Source of the DNA: Clostridium_AD sp050717535
GTDB lineage: Bacteria; Bacillota; Clostridia; Clostridiales; Clostridiaceae
Reading direction: 5' to 3'
Assembly (NCBI RefSeq): GCF_050717535.1
Contig: NZ_JBOITM010000074.1
Location: 1-64,000, forward strand
DNA length: 64,000 nt
In this document: one piece after another, positions 25,376-33,651 of the stretch
Layout: each line of letters begins with the position of its first letter
How positions within the stretch are numbered: the stretch's first letter is position 1
The notes under the pieces: model-generated
What the model saw: the letters and a program-made list of their open reading frames with translations, nothing else
Databases searched by the model: none
What the model was told of the DNA's origin: nothing
Translations under genes and position numbers: made by a program

Positions 25376-26665
25376 ATGGCTATTAATACAAAGGTCTCTT
25401 TGAGGAATAAGGTAATGTACTCTATATATGTTAGAAATCATGGAATTAATGGAACATTTAAGGACGTTGAAGAAGATTTAGAAAGAATAAAGAGTTTAGG
25501 GACTGATATTATATGGCTAATGCCTATTTATCCTATTGGAATTAAAAATAAAAAAGGTGAACTTGGTTGTCCTTATGCAATAAAAAACTATAGGGAGGTA
25601 AACCCTGAGTATGGCAGTTTAAAAGACTTTAGGAATTTACTTAAGAAAATACACTCGTTAGGAATGAAATGTATAATAGACGTAGTTTATAATCATACTT
25701 CTCCAGATTCTTTTCTTGTAGAAAATCATCCAGAGTTTTTTTACAGAAAAGCAAATGGGTTAATGGGAAACAAGGTTGGAGATTGGACGGATGTAGTAGA
25801 CCTTGACTATAACAATATGGAGCTGTGGGCTTACCAAATTGAAACCTTGAAATATTGGACAACCATTGGGGTAGATGGTTTTAGATGTGATGTGGCGCCA
25901 CTTGTACCATTAGGATTTTGGCTAAGAGCAAGAGAAGAAGTGGCAAAAATCAATGAGAATAGCATATGGCTTTCAGAAAGTGTTCATCCGGAATTCATTT
26001 TAACCATGAGGGAAAATGGATTTGTAGGGTTATCTGATAGTGAAATATACCAGGCTTTTGATATGGCCTACGATTATGATGTAAACGTTGAATACTTAGG
26101 ATATTTAAGTGGAAAGAACTCATTAAAGCAATATATAGATAGAGTTTCTATTCAAGAGTCAATTTATCCAGATAACTATGTTAAGTTAAGGTTCTTAGAA
26201 AATCACGATCAGCCTAGAGCAAAAGAGCTTATTTCTGATGAAAAAATCCTAAGGATTTGGACGGGGTTTTTGTATTTCCAAAAGGGATGCACACTCATAT
26301 ATGCAGGACAGGAGGCAGAGGAGGATCACACACCAAGCCTTTTTGATGTTGATAAAATAAATTTGCATTCTATAAAAAAAGACTTTATAGACCTATTAAA
26401 AACTCTTGGAGATATAAAGAAGAATGAAATTATGGCTAAGGGCTTTTATGAAATTCATACGGCGGCGGATAAAGATGTTATTGTAGCATCTTACAAGCTT
26501 GGAAATAGAAAACTTGTAGGAATATTTAATGTAGGGAAGGAGAACGGAGAGGTAATCATAAATGCAGCTGATGGTGAATATACAAATCTTACAGATGCTA
26601 CAGTTACTGCAGTTGTGCAGGGTAAATTACTTCTTGAAAATAAAACAATAATCTTTGAAATTTAG
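25376..26665 (+). CDS. GH13 alpha-glucosidase/amylase-family enzyme
   Basis: A 429-residue GH13 enzyme without a signal peptide, so intracellular. Conserved blocks are DVVYNHTSPDS, GVDGFRCDVAP (nucleophile Asp), IWLSESVHPE (acid/base Glu) and FLENHDQPRA (Asp). The exact specificity (maltodextrin hydrolase, alpha-glucosidase or neopullulanase-like) cannot be read off. It stands just before a maltodextrin-type ABC importer and shares a LacI-type operator form with it, which suggests that it breaks down the imported sugar. AAAGAGGTG lies upstream of the ATG. Confidence 0.87.
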   Translation: MAINTKVSLRNKVMYSIYVRNHGINGTFKDVEEDLERIKSLGTDIIWLMPIYPIGIKNKKGELGCPYAIKNYREVNPEYGSLKDFRNLLKKIHSLGMKCIIDVVYNHTSPDSFLVENHPEFFYRKANGLMGNKVGDWTDVVDLDYNNMELWAYQIETLKYWTTIGVDGFRCDVAPLVPLGFWLRAREEVAKINENSIWLSESVHPEFILTMRENGFVGLSDSEIYQAFDMAYDYDVNVEYLGYLSGKNSLKQYIDRVSIQESIYPDNYVKLRFLENHDQPRAKELISDEKILRIWTGFLYFQKGCTLIYAGQEAEEDHTPSLFDVDKINLHSIKKDFIDLLKTLGDIKKNEIMAKGFYEIHTAADKDVIVASYKLGNRKLVGIFNVGKENGEVIINAADGEYTNLTDATVTAVVQGKLLLENKTIIFEI

Positions 26666-26668
26666 TAA

Positions 26669-26709
26669 AATATGCAGGAGCCAATAGCTTTTATTGGTTC
26701 CTGCATATT
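26669..26709 (+). terminator. intrinsic terminator of the GH13 gene
   Basis: An 18-bp stem with one G-T pair (26669-26686 with 26692-26709) directly after the stop codon. The following sequence is TATAA rather than a pure T-run. Confidence 0.65.
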
Positions 26710-26756
26710 ATAAATATTTATATTTAAATTATCAAAAAATATTTTCAAAAAACTGT

Positions 26757-26805
26757 TTGACATATAAAGAAACTAATAGTAAAATAAAGCTAAGCAAACG
26801 GTTGC
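26757..26805 (+). promoter_or_regulatory. promoter and LacI-type operator of the sugar ABC operon
   Basis: TTGACA (26757-26762), 17-base spacer, TAAAAT (26780-26785). The perfect palindrome GCAAACGGTTGC (26794-26805) covers the expected start site, a standard place for a LacI/GalR or CcpA repressor. Confidence 0.7.
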
Positions 26806-26890
26806 ACAAATTGTTATAATCCTTTGTAAAAAATCTAAACATATGTGAAGTCTTAAAATCTTTATTTTATAATATTAAGGGGGAAAAAAC

Positions 26891-28174
26891 ATGAAGAAAA
26901 TCAAATTAATAATAGCTATGGCTATGATATCTACTTTAGTAGTAGGCTCCATGGCAGGATGCACAAAAAAAGCAGCAGTTACACCTGAAACTACAACAGC
27001 AGTTGCAGAGTCAACTAAACCAGTAAGCCTAGCTATATGGGAAGCAGATGATCCTACCTCACAAAAGGCTCTTGATGGATTAATCACTGAATTTCAAGCT
27101 GCAAACAAAAACATAACAGTTAAAAGAACACATTATGAAACTGAAGAATTGAGGAAAAATTATACAACAGCATCACTAGGTACAACAGGCCCTGATATAA
27201 TTCTTGGACCAAATGATAATCTTGGAGTTTTCGTTCCAGGTAGTTTAGTACAACCTATCGATGCTATTGTAGGAGCAGATTTCATTGCTCAAATAGATCC
27301 ATTAGCATTAGAAGCTGGTAAATTTTCAGGAAAACAATATATGCTTCCAGATAGAAATGGTAATGAACTTTTAATTGCTTACAATAAAAAATTAGTTCCA
27401 ACTCCTCCAAAAACTTTTGAAGAATTAGAAGCAATGGGATTAAAACTTAAAAAAGAAGGAAAAGTTGATTATGGTTTAGTATTCAATGAAGTTGAACCAT
27501 TTTTCTCAATTCCATTCCTCGGAGCATTTGGTGGAGAAGTATTTGATGATGTTAACGCAGCAACACCTAAACCAACACTAAATACACCAGCTGTTACGCA
27601 GTGGATGACTTTTATGAAAAAGATTCACACTGAAGGTTTAATTCCTAAAGAAGCAGATGGAACAGTAGCTGACAACCTTTTCAAAGGTGGGAAAGCCGCA
27701 TTTGAGCTTAACGGACCTTGGGGCTTTGCAGACTATACTAAAGCTGGAATCGACTTTGGTATAATGCCAATACCTACAATAAATGGTAAATCACCAGCTC
27801 CTTATTCAGCTGTTAAAGGATATACAGTTTCTGCAGGAGTAACAGACAAAGATAAATTAGCTGCAGTTAAAACTTTCCTTTTATTTGTGAATTCAAAAGA
27901 TTCACAACTTAAAATGGTTGATGGACATCAACAAACCCCAACCAATATTGAGGCTATGAAAGATGCTAAGATTACAGGAAACCCATTAATAGCAGGACAA
28001 AAAGATCAATTAGCACTATCAAAACCAATGCCAATTATTACACAAATGAGAGCTATTTGGGATGCTCTTAAACCAGTTCAACAAGACGTATTATCAGGAA
28101 AAACAAAGCCAGAAGATGCAGGAGCAATTATGCAGAAGAAAGCTATCGACGGAATAAAAGCTTTAGGATTATAA
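26891..28174 (+). CDS. malE: maltodextrin-type ABC substrate-binding lipoprotein
   Basis: A 427-residue extracellular binding protein (family 1) with a lipoprotein signal: positively charged MKKIK, hydrophobic stretch to residue 22 and lipobox SMAGC with Cys at about residue 24. A short Thr/Ala-rich linker follows, then the mature domain (SLAIWEADD at its start). Features like GKAAFELNGPWGFADY and YSAVKGYTV resemble MalE/CycB. It catches the oligosaccharide outside the membrane for the two permeases downstream. No ATPase gene is in the operon, so a shared MsmK-type ATPase is likely. Confidence 0.87.
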   Translation: MKKIKLIIAMAMISTLVVGSMAGCTKKAAVTPETTTAVAESTKPVSLAIWEADDPTSQKALDGLITEFQAANKNITVKRTHYETEELRKNYTTASLGTTGPDIILGPNDNLGVFVPGSLVQPIDAIVGADFIAQIDPLALEAGKFSGKQYMLPDRNGNELLIAYNKKLVPTPPKTFEELEAMGLKLKKEGKVDYGLVFNEVEPFFSIPFLGAFGGEVFDDVNAATPKPTLNTPAVTQWMTFMKKIHTEGLIPKEADGTVADNLFKGGKAAFELNGPWGFADYTKAGIDFGIMPIPTINGKSPAPYSAVKGYTVSAGVTDKDKLAAVKTFLLFVNSKDSQLKMVDGHQQTPTNIEAMKDAKITGNPLIAGQKDQLALSKPMPIITQMRAIWDALKPVQQDVLSGKTKPEDAGAIMQKKAIDGIKALGL

Positions 28175-28183
28175 TTTTCATTT

Positions 28184-28208
28184 AAGAAAGGGGAGAAATC
28201 CCCTTTTT
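28184..28208 (+). terminator. attenuating terminator between malE and malF
   Basis: Stem AAGAAAGGGGA (28184-28194) pairs with TCCCCTTTTTCTT (28199-28211), then more T and C. It lies in the only gap of the operon and would make the binding protein more abundant than the permeases. Confidence 0.65.
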
Positions 28209-28230
28209 CTTCTAAGAAAGGAGCATTCAC

Positions 28231-29160
28231 ATGGACGTTACCGTTAAAAAAATAAAAAAGAAAAAAAACAATAGTAGTGTAGGAATAGGACAAAGTAAGA
28301 TGACCCCTTTCTTTTTTTTAGCACCAGCAGCTATAATTTTAATATTTGTTGTGGCTTATCCACTTATATATGAAATAGTAATATCTTTCAAAAATGTTAC
28401 GTTATTAAATTTGAAAAGTCAGAAATATCCTTGGATTGGACTCGATAATTACAAAAATATACTTGCTGATAGTTTATTTTATTCAACTTTAATTAGAACA
28501 ATATTATGGACTGCAATCAATGTGTTTTTTCATGTTACCTTTGGATTATTTCTTGCAATAGTTTTAAATAGAAAATTACCTGGTAAAGCATTAATAAGAG
28601 TTTTACTTATCCTACCTTGGGCAATACCACAATACATAGCTGCTATGACATGGAAAGGTATGTATAATGTGGAATACGGTTCTATTAATATTATTTTAAC
28701 AAAGCTTTTTGGAAGTGCAGCAGCAATTCCATGGCTATCTGTACCAAGTTGGACATTTGTAGCCTGTATTATAACTAATATATGGCTTGGAATTCCTTTT
28801 ATGATGATGATATCACTTGGGGGACTTACAAGTATTCCAGAAGAATTATATGAAGCTGCCGATCTTGATGGGGCAACAGGTTTTCAAAAATTTAAGAGCA
28901 TAACGCTACCACTTTTAAAGCCAATACTTACTCCGGCTATAGTCCTTGGAACAGTATGGACATTTAATATGGTTAATGTAATATACATAATTACTAGTGG
29001 CTCAGCTTCAGATGAATCTCAGATTCTTGTAACTATGGTATTTAAAAGAGCATTCCAATATTTCAGGTATGGACAATCAGCAGCTCTTTCAGTAATTATA
29101 TTCTTAATTTTGCTCGCGTTTAGTACAGTCTTTATTAGAGCTCAAAAATCAGAAGATTAG
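28231..29160 (+). CDS. malF: sugar ABC transporter permease, MalF-like
   Basis: A 309-residue permease with six membrane segments. After a Lys-rich cytoplasmic start (residues 4-14) the first helix is at about 28-50. The EAA loop that contacts the ATPase is EELYEAADLDGATGFQKFKSITLPLL near residues 205-231. It lacks the large periplasmic insert of the enteric MalF, as is usual in Gram-positive bacteria. AAAGGAG stands upstream. It pairs with the next gene. Confidence 0.88.
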   Translation: MDVTVKKIKKKKNNSSVGIGQSKMTPFFFLAPAAIILIFVVAYPLIYEIVISFKNVTLLNLKSQKYPWIGLDNYKNILADSLFYSTLIRTILWTAINVFFHVTFGLFLAIVLNRKLPGKALIRVLLILPWAIPQYIAAMTWKGMYNVEYGSINIILTKLFGSAAAIPWLSVPSWTFVACIITNIWLGIPFMMMISLGGLTSIPEELYEAADLDGATGFQKFKSITLPLLKPILTPAIVLGTVWTFNMVNVIYIITSGSASDESQILVTMVFKRAFQYFRYGQSAALSVIIFLILLAFSTVFIRAQKSED

Positions 29161-29171
29161 AGGTGATTTAT

Positions 29172-30026
29172 ATGAAAAAAAGTGATAGATTTAATAAGGG
29201 GGATTCTCTTGGAAAAATAATATTGATATATGCATTTTTAATAATTGCGTGTGTATGCTCAATATATCCAATATTAACTATATTACAAGTATCTTTAAGA
29301 CCGGCGAATGCAATATATACTAAATCTTTAAGTATAATTCCACCTAATGCAACATTTGATAATTTTAGACAAGCTTTTATACAATATGATCTGTTGGGCT
29401 GGCTTTCTCATAGTTTAATTGTATCAAGTGCCGCCTGCGTTTTTAGTGTATTAGTTTCTGTTACAGCGGGATATGCATTTTCTAGGTTTGAATTTAGAGG
29501 CAAAAAAATGGGATTATCCTTGATTTTAGTTACTCAGATGTTTCCATTAGTTATGATGTTGTTACCACTATATTTAATGATAATTAATTTGAAGATGACA
29601 AATAGTTATATTGCCTTGGCAATAATCTATGTATCCACATCAATTCCTTTTAACATTTGGATGATGAAGGGCTTTTATGATACTATTCCGAAATCCCTTG
29701 AAGAGAGTGCTTATGTAGATGGTGCTTCAGTATTTAGGTCTTTTTATCAGATAATATTACCACTTGCAAAGCCTGCTGTTGCATTAACAGCATTGTTCTC
29801 ATTTATGGGAGCCTGGTCTGAATATATAGTTGCCAGTGTAATCATGAATGAAACGGCAAAAATGACGTTGCCCGTTGGACTTGTAAGTATGCAAGGACAA
29901 TTTTCAACTGCATGGGGTATTTACTCTGCAGGAGCTTTAATTACAGCTTTGCCTGTAATGATACTATTTGTTTGTCTATCTAAATATCTTGTAGGTGGAT
30001 TAACTGTGGGTAGTGTTAAAGGTTAG
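29172..30026 (+). CDS. malG: sugar ABC transporter permease, MalG-like
   Basis: A 284-residue permease with six membrane segments and the EAA loop KSLEESAYVDGASVFRSFYQ near residues 173-192. The C-terminus GGLTVGSVKG is typical of MalG. The ATG at 29172 has GAGGTG six bases upstream; the in-frame GTG at 29163 is part of that site. It completes the importer with the two preceding genes and is followed by a terminator. Confidence 0.88.
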   Translation: MKKSDRFNKGDSLGKIILIYAFLIIACVCSIYPILTILQVSLRPANAIYTKSLSIIPPNATFDNFRQAFIQYDLLGWLSHSLIVSSAACVFSVLVSVTAGYAFSRFEFRGKKMGLSLILVTQMFPLVMMLLPLYLMIINLKMTNSYIALAIIYVSTSIPFNIWMMKGFYDTIPKSLEESAYVDGASVFRSFYQIILPLAKPAVALTALFSFMGAWSEYIVASVIMNETAKMTLPVGLVSMQGQFSTAWGIYSAGALITALPVMILFVCLSKYLVGGLTVGSVKG

Positions 30027-30070
30027 TAGATAAAATTGTTAAAGGAAGTCTAAAAGCTAAGGTTAGAAAA

Positions 30071-30112
30071 AACAATCTCCATACCTAAATTAATCTAGGT
30101 ATAGAGATTGTT
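30071..30112. terminator. bidirectional terminator after malG
   Basis: A 17-bp stem with one mismatch (30071-30087 with 30096-30112) and T-runs on both sides (TTTTTTTT forward, TTTTTT reverse). It serves malG and the convergent small gene at 30125-30280. Confidence 0.85.
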
Positions 30113-30124
30113 TTTTTTAAAGAG

Positions 30125-30280
30125 TTAAAGTTGTTTGTCACAATCTAAAGGGCCACATATATCAAACTCAGAATCAGATGGTGGTTGTACAAAATTTGCA
30201 ACTTTTTTTGCCTCTTCAAGTTTAGCATTTTCTCTCTTTGATATTTCCTCTGGGCTTAGTTTTTTTTCTTTATCAGGCAT
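30125..30280 (-). CDS. small cysteine-containing protein of 51 residues
   Basis: This reverse-strand gene is supported by a GGAGAGG site seven bases before the ATG and by the terminator right after its stop. The product starts MPDKEKKLSPEEISKR, is highly charged and helical in its first half, and ends with a Cys pair in ICGPLDCDKQL. The pair could bind metal or form a disulfide. I do not recognise the family. It lies between the maltose operon and the DUF2680 gene. Confidence 0.65.
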   Translation of the reverse strand: MPDKEKKLSPEEISKRENAKLEEAKKVANFVQPPSDSEFDICGPLDCDKQL

Positions 30281-30401
30281 TAATTATCCTCTCCTTTTTT
30301 AATAGTATTAACTTATTAGTTACACTATAACCCTAATTTCAAATTATATCAATGATTATGAACAAATATTAATTGTTATACGGGATTAATTATCAACAAA
30401 G

Positions 30402-30472
30402 TTTCACCATTAGTTCTAAGTTCTATCATACTTCTATCACAATTGCCCCTTATACTAAATATATAAAGTAAA
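30402..30472 (+). promoter_or_regulatory. promoter with paired response-regulator boxes, copy 1
   Basis: Direct repeats TTCTATCA (30421-30428) and TTCTATCA (30432-30439) are 11 bases apart from start to start, the spacing of OmpR-family sites. They overlap the -35 region of a TATACT -10 box (30451-30456). The same block stands at 33553-33624 before the polyferredoxin gene. Confidence 0.75.
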
Positions 30473-30499
30473 TAAAAAATTATGAGGAGTGAGTGTTTT

Positions 30500-31030
30500 A
30501 TGAAGAATATTAAAAAACTTGTGTTATCTATTGCAGTAGTGAGTGTACTTAGTACCAGCATTGTTTTTGGAGCGGTATTAGCAAAATCGCCAGCGGATAT
30601 AACAGCCGGCTTAACAGGGAAAACAGTAGAAGCAGTTACAAAAGAGAGAACTTCTGGAAAAACTTATGGAACAATTGCAAGCGAAGCAGGAAAGTTAGAT
30701 GAGTTTAAAGCAGAGTCGCTCCAGCAGAAAAAAGTAGTACTAGATCAAAGAGTAAAAGATGGTAACTTAACTCAGGCAGAGGCGGACAAAATTTATAATG
30801 ATATCAAGACTAATCAGCTAACTTGTGATGGAACAGGCAGTGCTGGAATAGGGAAAATGAATGGTGCAGGCTTTGGACAAGGACAAGGGAAAGGACAAGG
30901 GAAAGGACAAGGGAAAGGACAAGGGAAAGGACAAGGACAAGGACAAGGGCTGGGTAGAGGTATGGGTCAAGGATCAGGACAACGTAACGGAGGCGGATGT
31001 GCAGTTACAGCAGAGGCAACTACAAAATAA
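30500..31030 (+). CDS. secreted DUF2680-type protein with Gly-Gln-Lys tail
   Basis: A 176-residue protein with a signal peptide (charged MKNIKK, hydrophobic core, likely cleavage after GAVLA near residue 28). The middle part (residues 30-110) with a TAGLTGKTVEAVTKER and LTQAEADKIY pattern matches DUF2680. The C-terminal part is a low-complexity run of Gly-Gln-Gly-Lys repeats, then GGGCAVTAE. The start at 30500 follows GAGGAGTGAG. The function is unknown; its promoter and the polyferredoxin promoter are alike, so it may work in an envelope redox or stress response. Confidence 0.72.
   Translation: MKNIKKLVLSIAVVSVLSTSIVFGAVLAKSPADITAGLTGKTVEAVTKERTSGKTYGTIASEAGKLDEFKAESLQQKKVVLDQRVKDGNLTQAEADKIYNDIKTNQLTCDGTGSAGIGKMNGAGFGQGQGKGQGKGQGKGQGKGQGQGQGLGRGMGQGSGQRNGGGCAVTAEATTK
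30875..30949 (+). repeat. short tandem repeat coding for Gly-Gln-Gly-Lys
   Basis: The 12-base unit GGACAAGGGAAA occurs about four times in a row and is flanked by shorter GGACAA units. The repeat is in frame, so slippage would change the length of the protein tail without a frameshift. Confidence 0.85.
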
Positions 31031-31061
31031 GAATATCAGTGGTTTGCATTAGTAAGCCATT

Positions 31062-31099
31062 AAAACTACTGAAATATATAAATATATTTCAGTAGTTTT
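31062..31099 (+). terminator. intrinsic terminator of the DUF2680 gene
   Basis: A perfect 17-bp stem (31062-31078 with 31083-31099) with a 4-base loop and TTTTT. Confidence 0.85.
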
Positions 31100-31220
31100 T
31101 GCTTAGTTTTGCCCTATAAATTGTAGAATACTAAAAATGATGTAAATAATATTATGATGGAGCCCTTTTGTGTGAGAAAATTATAGTATAATAGGTTCTA
31201 TAAGAAAGAGGTGGGTTTAA

Positions 31221-31931
31221 TTGGATAATGAAAAAATACTTCTTGTTGATGATGAAGAACGCATGAGGGATATGATAAAAGAATATACCAGCTTAGAAGG
31301 GTATGATATAGATGAAGCAGCCGATGGTTTAAAAGCACTAGAACTATTCAAACAGAATAAATATTCATTGATTATATTAGATGTGATGATGCCCAAAATA
31401 GATGGTTGGAGTGTATGTAGAGAAATACGTAAGACCTCTAATGTTCCTATAATTATGCTTACTGCAAGGGGAGAGGAGTATGATAAGCTTTTCGGTTTTG
31501 AGCTTGGAGTGGATGATTACATGATAAAACCATTTAGCCCCAAGGAACTTCTTGCACGCATGAAAGCAATAATAAGAAGAAGTTCTATTATGGACCTTGA
31601 AGCTAAAAAAGAAAATACGGCTAATTTTGAGGGACTTGTTATAGAATTTGATTCTAGAAATACGTATGTAAATGGCAATGTAATTACACTTACTCCTAAA
31701 GAATATAGTTTGCTTACTTTTTTTGCTAAGAACCCAAATAGAGTATTCTCTAGGGAGCAGCTGCTTAATGAGGTATGGGACTATGACTTTATTGGTGATG
31801 ATAGGACTGTAGATACACATATAAAAATGCTCCGCGAGAGTATAGGTGAATATAGGAAATTTATTGTTACAGTATGGGGAACAGGATATAAGTTTGAGGT
31901 GGGTGAAAAAAATGAAAAGCATAGCACTTAA
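31221..31931 (+). CDS. OmpR-family response regulator
   Basis: A 236-residue regulator: receiver domain with DDEE at 10-13, Asp54 (LDVMMPKIDG) and KPFSPKEL, then a winged-helix domain with RTVDTHIKMLR and WGTGYKFE. The start is a TTG at 31221 with GAGGTGGG upstream. It overlaps the kinase gene by 20 bases. The paired boxes before the DUF2680 gene and before the polyferredoxin gene, on both sides of this regulator, are its probable targets; this is inferred from position and box spacing. Confidence 0.9.
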   Translation: MDNEKILLVDDEERMRDMIKEYTSLEGYDIDEAADGLKALELFKQNKYSLIILDVMMPKIDGWSVCREIRKTSNVPIIMLTARGEEYDKLFGFELGVDDYMIKPFSPKELLARMKAIIRRSSIMDLEAKKENTANFEGLVIEFDSRNTYVNGNVITLTPKEYSLLTFFAKNPNRVFSREQLLNEVWDYDFIGDDRTVDTHIKMLRESIGEYRKFIVTVWGTGYKFEVGEKNEKHST

Positions 31932-33324
31932 ACTATGGTCAGGTATGATAGCGCTTGTTGTGGTGATGCTACTTATGTTATGGCTTTTCCAAATTGTATT
32001 TTTAGAAAAATTCTATACTGGGATAAAGATTTCAGAGGTGAAAAACAAAGGCTACTCTATTCTTAGTGGGTTAGATGTGGAAAGTGGGAAGGATTTTGGA
32101 AGCACTTTTGAAACCTTTGCTAATGAAACCAATTCTAACGTTGAACTTCTGGATTCAAAGGGAGAAACACTTTATAGTGCAGGCTCAAATGCTGGAAATT
32201 CTCAGATGCCTATGATGATGATGAATAATTCAAGGCTTGATGCTATTAATGTTATACGTTCAGGAAAAGAAGTAACCTTATCACTAATTCATCCCAAATT
32301 TCAAACTACTTTTATATTAATTGGATTACCTTTTAAAGTACAAAATGAGTCTAAAGGTGGACTTATTATAAGCTTACCACTAGCACCTGTGAAAGATACA
32401 GTATCTATATTGAAAGTACAGCTATTTTATATTACTTTAATTCTTCTTTTTATAGCTTTCATACTTGCTTATTTCTTATCTAGAAGCTTTACAAAACCTA
32501 TACTTGAAATTACAAAAGTTTCTGAGAAAATGGCTTCAGGTAATTTTTCAATAAAAATAAATTCTAAAGGCAAAGATGAGATTGGAAGACTTGCAATGAC
32601 TATAAATTACATGGGAGAGGAATTATCGAAAATTGAACAACTTAGAAAGGACTTAATTGCTAATGTATCTCATGAATTACGTACACCCCTAAGTCTTATC
32701 CGTGGATATGCAGAGACCATTAGAGATGTTACAGGAAATATTCCGCAAAAGAGGGATAAACAGCTTGAAATTATTATAGAGGAATCGGAAAGACTTTCAA
32801 AAATTGTTGATGACATTCTTAATTTATCTCAAATACAGGCTGGGTATGTTAACTTGAATAAAACTCAGTTTAATATAAATGAGCTTTTGGAAAGAGTCAT
32901 AGCTAAATTTCAGATTTTAAGTGAGAAAACTGGGGTGGATATACTTCTTGAAAATCATGTGGATAAAGTAGTAGAAGTTGATGAAATCAGAATAGAACAG
33001 GTTATGTATAACCTTATAAATAATGCTTTTAACCACACCAAAAGAGGGGGGCATATAAATATAAGGTCAATAGAAAACGAGAAAAATCTTAGGATTGAAG
33101 TTGCTGATACGGGAATAGGTATATCTGAAGAAGACCTAAAACATATATGGGATAGATTTTATAAAACGGATAAAATAGAGGGCGCAAAATCCACAGGGAG
33201 TGGATTAGGGCTTACTATTGTAAAGACTATTTTAGAATCTCATGGCTTTAAATATGGAGTAGAGAGTAAAAAAGGAACAGGGACTATGGTTTGGTTTGAA
33301 CTTTGCGCAGAGGAGAAAATATGA
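31912..33324 (+). CDS. sensor histidine kinase with HAMP domain
   Basis: A 470-residue kinase. Membrane segments lie at about residues 8-31 and 168-190, with an extracytoplasmic domain of about 135 residues between them that contains a run of Met (PMMMMNN near 100). HAMP follows at about 192-245, then the HisKA box NVSHELRTPLS with His254, N box LINNAFNHT, G1 ADTGIGIS, F box IWDRFYK and G2 GSGLGLTIV. The ATG at 31912 has GAGGTGGG eight bases upstream; the longer frame runs back into the regulator. Partner of the preceding gene. Confidence 0.9.
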   Translation: MKSIALKLWSGMIALVVVMLLMLWLFQIVFLEKFYTGIKISEVKNKGYSILSGLDVESGKDFGSTFETFANETNSNVELLDSKGETLYSAGSNAGNSQMPMMMMNNSRLDAINVIRSGKEVTLSLIHPKFQTTFILIGLPFKVQNESKGGLIISLPLAPVKDTVSILKVQLFYITLILLFIAFILAYFLSRSFTKPILEITKVSEKMASGNFSIKINSKGKDEIGRLAMTINYMGEELSKIEQLRKDLIANVSHELRTPLSLIRGYAETIRDVTGNIPQKRDKQLEIIIEESERLSKIVDDILNLSQIQAGYVNLNKTQFNINELLERVIAKFQILSEKTGVDILLENHVDKVVEVDEIRIEQVMYNLINNAFNHTKRGGHINIRSIENEKNLRIEVADTGIGISEEDLKHIWDRFYKTDKIEGAKSTGSGLGLTIVKTILESHGFKYGVESKKGTGTMVWFELCAEEKI

Positions 33325-33443
33325 ATGAAAATATTAATATATTAATTGTAGAAGATGATAATACCATAAATACTTTACTTGCTAGGCTTATTGAAAAAAA
33401 TGGATATAAAGTGGTGCAATCTTATTCAGGTACAGAAGAATAG
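33321..33443 (+). pseudogene. truncated response regulator, 40 codons
   Basis: The ATG overlaps the kinase stop codon (ATGA). The product MNENINILIVEDDNTINTLL continues with LARLIEKNGYKVV and is the first 40 residues of a receiver domain, ending at TAG (33441-33443) before the phospho-acceptor Asp. No continuation is visible in the next 80 bases, so it is a deletion remnant, not a simple nonsense mutation. It suggests that a second regulator gene once followed this kinase. Confidence 0.75.
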
Positions 33444-33505
33444 ATAACATGTTAAATATTTATTGTGGGTTTCAAATTATTAAAAATTAGAGAAATCGTT
33501 AATTA

Positions 33506-33536
33506 AGAGACTTTATCTTTATAAGATAGAGTCTCT
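33506..33536 (+). terminator. terminator of the two-component operon
   Basis: A 14-bp stem with one G-T pair (33506-33519 with 33523-33536), three-base loop, then AATTTTATT. Confidence 0.75.
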
Positions 33537-33552
33537 AATTTTATTAGGAAAA

Positions 33553-33624
33553 TTTCACCATTAGTTTTGTATTCTATCATACTTCTGTCACAATTGACCC
33601 CTATAATAAAGATATAAAGTAAAT
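33553..33624 (+). promoter_or_regulatory. promoter with paired response-regulator boxes, copy 2
   Basis: TTCTATCA (33572-33579) and TTCTGTCA (33583-33590), start-to-start 11 bases, then a TATAAT -10 box (33602-33607) at exactly the same distance as in copy 1 (30402-30472). The two blocks agree over about 70 bases, including a TTTCACCATTAGTT start. Confidence 0.75.
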
Positions 33625-33651
33625 CGAAAAAATTATAAGGGGTGACTATAA

